64,000 nucleotides of DNA from Rugalucina vietnamica. Lineage: Eukaryota > Mollusca > Bivalvia > Lucinida > Lucinidae. The translations under genes were made by a program, and so were the position numbers. The number at the start of each line of letters is the position of its first letter. Within the stretch, counting starts at the first letter, position 1. Below, one piece after another: positions 13,601-25,600 of the stretch. The stretch spans positions 7,152,501 through 7,216,500 of the forward strand of contig OZ024869.1 in assembly GCA_964017185.1 (NCBI GenBank), given 5' to 3'. The notes below the pieces were generated by a model. The model had not been told where the DNA came from, searched no databases, and saw only the letters and a list, made by a program, of their open reading frames with translations.

Positions 13601-16600
13601 CTGCACTGGAATAAAATACCATAATATTCATACATGTTTATTGGTATATGCAGCAGATCTCAGGTGAGCGTTTACAGGACCATTGGTCCTCTGGTTTCTC
13701 TTTTTACGTGTGCTTTGAAGGTAAAATACACCGTCGAAAATACTGTACGCTCAAAGTAAGTTGAAAAAAAAAAAAAAAAAATACAACGTATACTTACCGT
13801 TGGACATGATGTCCAATTCAAATCGGGTGGATTTTTCGCGATGAAACGCGGTGAAGAAGAAAATTATACCTTACCTGTCTTAAATATACCTTACCTGTCT
13901 TCACCGCGAAATATTAAATTTCCTCGCGAAATTTCCTCGTGTTTCACGGCGAATTCGCCGTATTTTGCGGCGAAAAAAAATCGATTTCACGAGTAATTTT
14001 TCTTTTGTTTGGCGAAATTTCGCGCAGATTCCGCCGTGAAAAAATGCATTTTATCATAGCGGAAAATAAAAAGTGGGTAATTGAATTTTAGAGCACTGTA
14101 CATCCCAAAGTTCATTGAAATTGGTCCACCGATTTCAGAGAAGTTGATTTTTAAAGGATTTTACCACATATATGGGTATGACGGCCATCTTGGTCATGTG
14201 ACCTGGACCATTTATACAAATTTGGTTCCCCCTTCCTAAGGATACCACATATAAAATTTGGCTTTGATCGGTGAAGTGGTTTCTGAGAAAATTAAGTTTT
14301 AAATTTAATATGTAAATGACCTTTGGCCAATGTCAAGATATGACCTTGACCTTAAATACTCATAGAACTTCATAAACTCAATAAGTTGTATGTATGTACC
14401 AACTTTTGAGGTCACAGGCCACAAAACTTCCATTTTTCCATTGAGAAGCCTATGAGAACAATGTTGACCTCGCCATAAAATAGGTCAAGGTAATGATTTA
14501 TACAAACTATAATGGGCCAGAGTCCCCGATGTTACATACCAAGTTTTATTGAAATCGGTCCAGCAGTTCCAGAAAAGATTTTTAGCTCACCTGAGCCGAA
14601 GGCTCACAAGGTGAGCTTATAGGATGGCCATGATCCGGCGTCCGTCCGTCGTCGTCGTCCACAATTTCAAAGATCTTCTTCTCTGAAACCGCTTGGCCGA
14701 TCTAGTTGAAATTTTATGTGGAGCCTCCTTGGGTAGTGGCATTTCAAGTTTGATCACGAAATCCAGGTCACATGACCAAGATGGCCGCCACGCCCATATA
14801 TGGTAAAAACCCTTCAAAAATCTTCTTCTTCAGAACCGGTGGGCCGATTTCCAAGAAACTTGGTATGTAGCATCAGGGACTTCAGCCCATCATAGTTTGA
14901 TAAAATGATGACCCTTGGATGACCTTGACCTATTTTGCGGCAAGGTCAAATTTGGAAACATAGGCTTTTACATGGGAAAAAGTGAAAACTATGGATTTTT
15001 TGAAAACTATTGCAGCCTGAGGCCTGAAAAGTGGTAGATGCAAACAACTAATGGAGTAGATGAAGGTATGTGATTAATTTAGGTCAAGGTCATCTCTTGA
15101 CCTTGGCCACTCTGTCGTCCATTCACACTTTTCAAAGATCTTCTTCTCTGAAACTGCTGGGCCAATCGAAGTGAAATTTTATGTGGAGTATCCATGGGTA
15201 GGGGAGACGAAAGTTTGATTGCGAAATCTAGGTCACATGACCAAGATGGCTGCCACGCCCATATATGGTAAAAACCACTCAAAAATCTTCTTCTCCAGAA
15301 CCGGCAGGCCGAATCTCATGAAACTTGGTATGTAGCATTTGGGACTCCAGCCCATCATAGTTTGATAAAATGATGACCCTAGGATGACCTTGACCTAATT
15401 TACGGCAAGGTCAATTTGGAAACATAGGTTTTAACATGGGAAAAAGTGAAAACTATGGATTTTTTGAAAACTATTGCAGCCTGATGCCTGAATAGTGGTA
15501 GATGCAAACAACTAATGGAATAGATGAAGGTATGTGATTAATGTAGGTCAAGGTCATCTCTTGACCTTGGCCAGTCTGTCGTTCATACACACTTTTCAAA
15601 GATCTTCTTCTCTGAAACTGCTTGGCCAATCAAAGTGAAATTTTATGTGGAGCATCCATGGGTAGGGGAGACAAAAGTTTAATCGCGAAATCCAGGTCAC
15701 ATGACCAAGATGGCTGCCACGCCCATATATGGTAAAAACCACTCAAAAATCTTCTCCAGAACCGGTTGGCCGATTTCCACGAGACTTGGTATGTAGCATC
15801 GGGGACTTCAGCCCATCCTACTTTGATCAAATGATGACCATAGGATGACCTTGACCTATTTTACGGCAAGGTCAATTTTGGAAACATAGGCTTTTACATG
15901 GGAAAAGACGGAAACAATGGATATTTTGGAAACTGTTGCAGTCTGAGACCTGGAAGTTGCTAGATGCAGACAACCAATGGAGTCAATGAAGGTAAGTAAT
16001 TAATGAAGGCCAAGGTCATTTCTTGACCTTGACCCAAAGTCATTTAAATATCAAAATTAAAATTGTGGTTTTCTCATTAATCACTGGGTTTGGAAACTAT
16101 TGCAGCCTGAGACCTGAAACTTTGCAGATGCAGACAACTTATGAATTCAATAAAGGTGTGTGAGTATTGAAGGTCAAGGTCATTTCATGATGACTTAATA
16201 CTGCAGGATCAGGCTTCAGGTGAGCGTTCTCAGGACCAATGGTCCTCTGGTTTAAGGTTTTTACCATATATGGGCATGGCAGCCATCTTGGTCATGTGAC
16301 CTAGACCTTTAATACAAACTTTGATTCCCCATTCCTAAGGATACCACATATAAAATTTCGTTTTAGTTCGTGAATTGGTTCCTGAGAAAATTAAGTTTTC
16401 AAATTAATATGTAGATGACCTTTGGCCAAGGTCAAGACATGACCTTGACCTTGAATACTTCTATAACTTCATTAAATCAATAAGTTATATGTATTTACCA
16501 ACTTTCAGGTCACAGGCCACAAAACTTCCTGAAAAATCCAATGTTTTCACTTTTTCCCATTGAAAAGCCTATGTGACCCAAGTTGACCTTGCCGTAAAAT

Positions 16601-19600
16601 AGGTCATGGTCAACCCAAGGTCATGATTTATACAAACTATGATGGGCCAGAGTCCCAGATGCTACATACCAAGTTTCATTGATATCGGTCCACCGGTTCT
16701 GGAGAAGATTTTTAGCTCACCTGAGCCGAAGGCTCACAGGTGAGCTTATAGTATACCCATGCTCCGGCATCCGTCCGTCGTCGTCCGTCGTCCGTACGTC
16801 CGTCGTCCACAATTTCAAAGATCTTCTCCTCTGAAACCGCTTGGCTAATCAAAGCCAAACTTCATGTGGAGCATCCTTAGGAAGGGGGAATGAAAGTTTA
16901 TATAAATGGTCCAGGTCACATGACCAAGATGGTCTCCATGGCTATAAATAGCAAAAACCTTTAAAAATCTTCTTCTCCAGAACCAGAAGGCCTATGATCT
17001 TGAAACTTGGTGTGAAGCATCAGGGACAGGAGCTCTACAAAGTTTATATAAATCATGACCTTGAGATGACCTTGACTTATTTTACGACAAGGTCAACTTA
17101 GGTCGCCAATGCATTTGAATGGGAAAAAATTGTAAAATGCTATTTAATGGGTAAAACTTACTGGGAATAGGCAAGTGGACAGAAGATTAATGTTAATGGA
17201 AAATTTAAGCCCCTGGGGGTTGTCTGCCCCTGCCCCGGGGCTATATACATGTATATTTTCATAATAATGAAACATCTTCTCCCCTGAAACCGCTTGGCCA
17301 ATCAAAGCAAAACTTCATATGGAGCATCCTTGGGAAGGGGGAAAGAAAGTTTATATAAATGGTCAAGGTCACATGACCAAGATGGCTGCCATGGCTATAA
17401 ATAGAAAAAACCTTTAAAAATCTTCTTCTCCAGAACCAGAAGGCCAATGATTTTGAAACTTGGTGTGAAGCATCAGTGACTGGAGCTCTACAAAGTTTAT
17501 ATAAATCATGACCCTGGGATGACCTTGACCTATTTTACGGCAAGGTCAACATAGGCCGCTCATGCATTTGAATGGGGAAAAGTGTTAAAATGTCATTTGT
17601 AGGGAAAAACTTGCAGGAAATGGGCAAATGGACTTAAGATTGATGATTCTGAATAAATTTGGACCCCAGGGGTCTGTCTGCCCCCACCCCGGGGCAATAT
17701 ACATGTATATTACAGTGATATTCAAAGATCTTCTTCTCTGAATCCGCTTGGCCAATCAAAGCCAAACTTTATGTGGAGCATTCTTAGGAAGAGTGAATGA
17801 AAGTTTGTATAAATGGTTCAGGTCACATGACCAAGGTGGCCGCCAGGGCTATAAATAGCAAAAACCTTTAAAAACCTTCTTCCTCAGAACCAGAAGGCCT
17901 ATGATTTTGAAATTTGGCATGAAGCATCAGGCAATGGAGCTCTACAAAATTTGTATAAATCATGACCCTGGGATGACCTTGACCTTTTTTACGGCAAGGT
18001 CAACTTAGGCCGCCCATGCATTTGAATGTAAAAAAATAGGAAAATGTCATTTAATGGCAAAAAACTTGCTAGGAATGAGCAAATGGACAAAAGATTTATG
18101 TTTATGAAAATATTTTGGGCCCAGAGGGTTGTTTGCCCTTGCCCCGGGGCTATATACATGTGTATGACCATAATATTGAAACATCTTCTCTGAAACCGCT
18201 TGGCTAATCAAAGCCAAATTTTCTTATGAACATTCTTAGGAAGAGTGAATGAAAGTTTGTATAAACGGTCAAGGTCACATGGCCAAAATGGCTGCCATGA
18301 CTATAAATAGCAAAAACCTTTAAAAATCCTCTCCAGTACTAGAAGGCCTATGATTTTGAAACTTGGCATGAAGCATAAAGCAATGGAGCTCTTCAAAGTT
18401 TGTATAAATCATGACCCCGGGATGACCTTGACCTTTTTTATGGCAAGGTCAACTTAGGTTGCCTAAGCATTTGAATGGGGAAAATTGTTATAAATTAATG
18501 TCATTTGAAGGGCAAAACTTGCGGTAAATTTGCAAATGACTGAATCTTTATGATTTATTAAAGAAATTGACTCCAGAGGTTGCCCTGACCCTGCCCTGGG
18601 GTTATATACATGTATATTACCATTCTAGTCAAACAAAGTTATTGGTATATATCTCAGGTGAGCGTTTACAGGACCATTGGTCCTCTGGTTTAAGGTTTTT
18701 ACCATATATGGGCATGGCGGCCATCTTGGTCATGTGACCTGGACCATTTATAAAAACTTTAGTTTCCCCTTCCTTAGGATGCTCCACATGAAATTTGGCA
18801 TTGATTGGACCAGGGGTTTCAGAGGAGAAGATCTTTGAAAAGTGTGAACTACGACAACGACGACGGTTAAGGGAGCATGGCCATCCTATAAGCTCACCTT
18901 TTGAGCCTTCGGCTCAGGTGTGCTAAAAAGGGTGTTTTAGATTGCAAAAATTGTTGAATCGTAGAGCACAAATAGAATGTTTTGGTTGCCAAAAAACCTA
19001 AACTGGCAGTTGAAAGTTGTTTTTGTTTTTTTTGTTTTTTTTTTAGATCACCTGAGCTGAAGGCTCACAGGTGAGCTTATAGTATACACATGCTCCGGCG
19101 TCCGTCTTTGTCCACCATTTTCAAAGATCTTCTTCTCTGAAACCGCTTGGCCAATCAAAGCCAAATTTTATATGAAGCATCTATATGAAAGGGGAATCAA
19201 TATGTATATAAGAAATCCAGGTCATATGACCAAGATGGCCGCCATGCCCATATATGGTAAAAACCCTCCAAAAATCTTCTTCTCCAGAACCAGTGGACTG
19301 ATTTCAACGAAACTTGGCATGAAGCATTGATAGTTCAAGCACTACAACATGTATATAAATCATGACACTGTGATGACCTTGACCTATTTTACGGCAAGGT
19401 CAACATAGGTCCCAATGCATTTGAATGGGGAAAACTTTTGAAATGTCATTTAAAGTGAATTTCTTGCAGGAAATGGGGAGTAGGACTGAATATTAATGAT
19501 TCTGAAAAAATTGAACCCCATGGGCTCATGTGCCCCCACCCTGGGCAATATAGTCATGTATATTACCATAATATTCAAACATCTTCTCTTCTGAAACCGC

Positions 19601-22600
19601 TTGGCCAATTAAAGCCAAATTTTATGTGAAGCATCCATAGGATGGGGGAACCAATGAGTATATTAATAATTTAGGTCACATGACCAAGATGGCCGCCATG
19701 CCCACTCTTCAAAACACTTCTTCTCTGAAACCAATCGACTGATTTCAAGGAAACTTGGCGTGAAGCATCGATGGCTAAACTACTCCAATGTATATATAAA
19801 TCATGACCCTGTGATGACCTTGACCAAGTTTATGGCAAGGTCAACATGGGTTGCCTATGCATTTGAATGGGGAAAACTGTTAAAATGTCATTTGAAGTGA
19901 AAAGCCAGCAGGAAATTGGCAAATGGACAGAATATTGATTATTCTGAAAAAAGAAAATGGCCCAAGGGCCCCTGCACTGGGGTTAAATACCATAATATTC
20001 AAACACGTTTATTGATATATGCAGCAGATCCTAGGTGAGCATTTACAGGACCATTGGTCCTCTGTTTTTTTGTTGTTGTTTTTTTTTTGCAATTTCGCTG
20101 CCTATCCGGTGTGGGACTAGGTTGGCAACCAGAAAGACAAGTTTTCTAACATTGTTGTATGTTCTTTCTTTCCTTGCAGCAAAGAACTTTTCTACCAGCT
20201 GTTTGTCTTTGATTTTGGCAACTTTGGAATTCTCAGATTGTCGGTAAGGGAATGTGTTCATCTTGTTTTCTGGTTCAGATTTTTTATGAGAAATTCAAAT
20301 TATTTTTTCCGAAGACTTCCCACATATAATTTGAGCCGCCCCATGGGAAAACCAATAATCTGCATATGCGAAAACAAAGGCGCAGATCAGCTTCGCAGTC
20401 TGATCAGCGCCTTTGTTTTCGCAACACGGATAGTACAATTCCTCTTCTACTTACATCCGAAATTTAAAACTTCTAACTCTTTTCTGTGACTGTACAGGTC
20501 GGTTTGTGTCGAACCTGTTTGGAAACCACATTGTTGGTTTTCCCACGAGACGGCTCATTTGTCACCGGTTGTTCTGACAAGTGCTGGCTTAAATGAGCCA
20601 CATGATGTGAAAACACCAGGTCCGATGCAAATTGAGCTGTATAAGCACAGAAGATGGCTAGAGACTGGAAATTTCGGAGTTAGAAAGAAGGGGAATTGTA
20701 CTACTCATGTAGCGAAAACAAAGGCACTGATCAGCTTCACAGTTACTGCAAAGCTGATCTGCGCATCTGTTTTCGCATGTGCAGAATGTTGGTTTTCTCA
20801 TAACATGGCTCAAACATTAAATCTTCATTTTATCTTAGACATACTACAGTACATGGAAATGCTTCCATTTACAGACCAAGCTGGCACAGATAACACATTT
20901 CTTGTGTATGATTAATGATTTTATAGTTCCATTTTTTTTTTTCGTTGAAGACACTCCATTAGAATCTGTCACTGGATTGTCAGCGCTGATCTGACAAGTA
21001 TTGGCTTAAATAACTGTAATAAAACCTACAAATCTTCATTGTATCCTAGAGCTGTGCCCCACGGAAACAAAGTTTGGTATACTGGAGTATGCAAAAACTA
21101 CACATGCAGATCAGATGCTCAGTACTGCTTTTGTCTTTGCAGTATTTTCCAACTTCAAAATTTGAGCCGCCTCATGGGAAAATCAACAATCTGCATAGGC
21201 GAAAACAAAGACGCAGATCAGCTTCGCGGTAACCGCGAAGCTGATCAGCGCCTTTGTTTTCGCTACTCGGATAGTACAATTTCTCTTCTTCCTAAATCCA
21301 AAATTTCAAGCCTCTAACCATTTCCTGACACTGCACACACCAGTTTATGTCTGACCTGGTCGGAAACCCCGAAGACCGGTTTTCTCGCGTCGCGGCTCAT
21401 TTTATCCTAGAGCTGTGTCCCACAAAAACAAAGTTCTTGTATACTCTAGTATGCAAAAACTACACATTACGAAAACTTGCCCATGCAATATACAGAGATT
21501 TTTTGACCTGAACAAATTGAAAATTTCGTGAGAAAAAATTTGATATTTTTCTTATTTTTGCTCAAAACATAGATTGTGGGTACACGTTAGAACCGCCTCG
21601 CCGAGGCGGTTCTAACAAGTACCCACAATCTATGTTTTGGAGCAAAAATAAGAAAAATATGTATACCCCTGCAAACCCCAGTTTTACTATATAAAAGTGG
21701 GGTTTAAGGGGATATATGTTGCACGGACATGTTTTCCTGATGCATGCAGATCAGATGCTCAGTACTGCTTTTGTCTTTGCAGTATTTTCCAACTTCAAAA
21801 TTTTATATCATCTGTGAGTAATTAGCCTGGTTTGTGGTGAGCCTGCCGTAAAACCAGGAGGGCAAGTTTTCTTATATTGTGGCTCAGATTGATAGTGTGT
21901 CAGGAAAACTTAGTCTAATTGGTAGTTCAGACAAGTCCATATTGAACAAGCTTTCTGGTGAGAAAAGATATCTTTGGGGTTTTGACCATATACAACACAA
22001 ACAGCCTGTAGAGGCTTTAGCTTGCAGTGCTATACAAAGAAGTGGGATTTTGTGATCCGTGCAGCCTAAAAATTGAAGATGCCAAGAGATTTCATATTCC
22101 CTGCCTTTTTCCGAACATGCAAAACAATTTCCTCATATGTCTCAAATATAGGCTTGTAGATTATTCAACTTTTCTGTCGCAGTATTGTCTACTGGTAAAT
22201 TTTGTGATAGTTTGGACAAAATGTAGGACCTGTTGTTGATTGAAACTGTTGGACACTCGTATGGTATTGTATGAGCCTCATGAGAAAACCTGAAAACCGC
22301 CTATACGAAAACAAAGGCGCAGATCAGCTGTGCAGTAACTGCACAGCTGATCAGCGCCTTTATTTTCGCTACATGGACAGTAATTCATCCTCTTCTTGAT
22401 AACAAAATTTCAAGCTTCTAGCCTACTTTTGTGATTGTGCAGGCTGGTTTGTGTCTATTTGGTTGGAAACCATGAAGGCTGATTTTCTCGCGTCGTGTCT
22501 CAGATTTTCTGAAAGATTATTTTGAAAACATTTACATGCATTTTGTTTTCACTTGTGTAAAAGGTAAGTTTTCATAAGATGCAGCTCAGAATGATGGACA

Positions 22601-25600
22601 GGGAGTTCTTTAAGTAGGAGAGACAATTATTCCACCCTAATTTCTTCTGTAAGAGTGTCTCGAAAAAAATATGAGCGGTGTCATGAGAAAACAAACATTG
22701 TGGCTTCCGAACAATTCTGACACAAACCGAGCTGTATTAGCACAGAAGATGGCTAAAGGCGGGAAATTTTGGATTAAGAAAGTAGAGAAATTGTACTATC
22801 CATGTAACGAAAATGCTGATCAGCTTCACAGTTACTGCAAAGCTGGTCTGTGCCTTTGTTTTCGCATATGCAGAATGTTTGTTTACTCATAATGCGGCTC
22901 AAATGATGTTTGAATAAATGAAGACAAATTACTGGCTTACTTTATATACACAAGGGGTCTGATTCACTTGTCAGTAACAGTGATTTTATTAGCTTAAATT
23001 AGGCAAATTTTCTCAGGAATTGATATATAATTCATGAAGTTCTTAAATTCTGTTTAGTTTGCAACCTATTTTCATGAAAAATAAAAGTAAGCAATGACCA
23101 GGAACTTCAAAACTGGTGGTCCTATTCAATGTTCTCCTGATCTGGGTCTTTTCAATTATTTACCACAAAATGGCTTCTTTTTGAGAGGTCTAGATTTGAA
23201 CTTTAAAATAATAGGTCAAGGCTGAAAAGTCAACCATGACCTATTTTATGAAAGGTCAGCTTTGCCTCTCAATGGCTAGCTTTGATTTTGTACGGGGAAA
23301 GCCTTTAATGTCTCTTGCAGCAGATATTTGAGCTGCCTCGTGGGAAAACCAACAATGTGGTTTCCGAACAGGTCCAACACAAACCGCCCTGTACAGTCAC
23401 AGAAAAAAGCTAGAAACTTCTACTATCCCAGTAGCGAAAACAAAGGCGCTGATCAGCTTCGCGGTTACCGCGAAGCTGATCTGCGCCTTTGTTTTCGCCT
23501 ATGCAGATTGTTGGTTTTTCCATGGGGCGGCTCATTTATGACATATGCAGCAAAAGCTTAGACAACACCCAAATCAGGTGAGCATTTATAGGATATTGGT
23601 CCTCTTATCTTTTGCTAGGAACCAGCCCCAGTGTATGAACTAGCTATGATGGCTCTAGATCAGGAGGAGAGCGGCTGGTCCCCAGCCGATGGGCCAAAGG
23701 AAGACCTAGCGAAATATATTGTAGATTTTCTAAAAAGCAAGTCGGAGATGTTACAGGATTACTTTTCCTTGGAATTTGATGAGGTAAGAAGGTACAGTGT
23801 ATGACACTACTCAGCTTGTTTGTACAAAACACTTCAATTTTTATGGCTGTAACACTGATCAGAGTCTACGCTGCTTGCCAAGTCCTGCTACTGCATTACG
23901 AAATCTTGCCCATCCAATGTACAGAGAATTTTTTCAGCAGCAAAAATTGAAAATTTCATTGTGAAAAAAAAAAAAAAAATCATTATACCCCTGTAAATCA
24001 CCAATTTTATAATATAAAAGTAGCATTTAAGTGGGTACTTATTTCATGGACATTTTATTGATGCTTTCTCGTCAACTATTCTTTTTTGGTCTTCTGGAGG
24101 TATTAAAATGGCAACATTTTGATGTTGTGTGGGTTTATCTGGACACAATGGCATAAGTTTTACAAGATGTAAATAATGCTTCACCAATGAACCTGCTGAT
24201 CAGTTGATTCCAAAACTGAACTGTAAAACAAAATTTTGTTAAACTGACTTAAAGAGTACAGTTACAAATTGTAAAACTGACTGAAACTGTACTGTTACAA
24301 TTGACAATGAGACTATTTCTGAGGCAAGAATTTCTTTCTCTTTATCTAGTCCAGTAATTTAACAACGCTGCCTCTGGTCCTGGATAACTACATTCCAAAT
24401 TTAGAGGGTCTGCCTATGTTGATGTTACGGCTAGCCACAGAGGTTAGTATCTCAAAATTGGATGGTGCAAATGATGCAAGATAATAACATAAGCCGCAAT
24501 ACGAGAAAACAGGTCTTCCGGAGTTCCTACCCGATCTGACACAAACTGGCCCATACAGAAGGTTAGAAGCTTGAAATTTTGGTTATAAGTAGAGGAGGAA
24601 TTGTACTATCAGTGAAGCCAAAACAAAGGCGCTGATCAGCTTCACAGTTACTGTGAAGCTGATCTGCGCTTTCGTTTTCTCAATGGCAGAAATCTGTTTT
24701 TTTCATGACATGCCTTATATCATCTTGAAATGTGTATGGTTAACAACATTTTGTGTTCTAGGGTAGGAGCTACATGTAAATAATTTATAAAAGTTAATAT
24801 ACAAAATTCTTTAAGGTTCAGAACCACATGTAAACCACATGTATATATACATGTAATTCACAAAGGTTAATCTTTTAAGGTGTGATCAGACAGTTTCAGA
24901 ATTGACACAAAAAATGCTTATACAATATACAAAATTTCAAGATTGTAGCTGTCTCCTGAAAAACAGTGGAGCCAAAGTCTGAAACTCCTAGGCCTTTTTG
25001 TTTTTGATCTTGCAAGGAGCAGTCAAACTCAGCATCAAGATAAAAGTTTTGTTATGTCTTTGAAAAAGTCACTATAAACTCCTGATAATACTGGTGAAGT
25101 ACACAGAAGTAGCGAAGGTTTCCTAACATGACAAACTGGAATGCTAAGAATTAAACTCAATCCAACAAATCTTATACTTTTTTGTGCAGGTGGACTGGGA
25201 TTCTGAGAAGGAATGTTTTGAATCCTTTTCTCGAGAAATGAGTGAATTTTACGCTGTAAAGAAAAGTTTGTTTGTGAGCTCCAACACAGATACAGACCAG
25301 GTTGGTTGTATTGCATTAGTATCAAACATGATACTCTCCAACCTCATTATAACGCTCCTCATTATAGTGTGGTTTTCAATGTAGCATGGCCAGGGCATGG
25401 CTCCCAACTTAATTTGCTATATGAGCCACCTCGTGGGAAAACCAACAATGTGGTTTCCGACCAGGTCCGACACAAACCGGCCTATACAGTCTCAGAAAAG
25501 AGCTAGAAGCTTGAAATTTCGGATTTAAGTAGAAGAGGAATTGTACTATCCGAGTAGTGAAAACAAAGGCGCTGATCAGCTTCGCGGTAACGCGAAGCTG

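Larger units (their letters stand above)
6030..14098. mobile_element. Element X: 8.07-kb TIR element with TA target duplication
   Basis: The ends are CAGTGCTCTTAAATTAAATT at 6030 and the inverted counterpart ending AGAGCACTG at 14098, flanked by TA on both sides. The outer ~250-300 bp at each end are rich in TTTCGCG/CGCGAAA words. The interior holds B4, two SINEs, two smaller TIR elements and a family C copy, with no recognisable transposase. The TA target site and CAGT tip resemble Tc1/mariner/pogo-group elements. This is inference. Confidence 0.75.
5758..18924 (-). mobile_element. Family C element (reverse orientation), split by three later insertions
   Basis: Its own pieces are 5758-6029, 14099-14583, 16251-16713 and 18689-18924, about 1.45 kb together. 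Read in order they make one three-monomer element from the 3' hairpin (agaggaccaatggtcct) to the 5' end (aagctcacc...gagccttcggctc). The interruptions are element X (6030-14098, TA duplicated) in monomer 1 and two forward C copies at equivalent sites in monomers 2 and 3. Confidence 0.88.
21045..21807. repeat. Tandem segmental duplication carrying A8 and B5
   Basis: The segment tatcctagagctgtgcccca ... tttccaacttcaaaatt occurs at 21045-21162. It recurs as 21403-21464 plus 21743-21807, the second copy interrupted by B5. Confidence 0.85.

Noticed and set aside
13263..13667. 134-codon frame in family C
   Set aside because: It translates a C monomer. Equivalent frames in other monomers are broken, so there is no sign of coding constraint.
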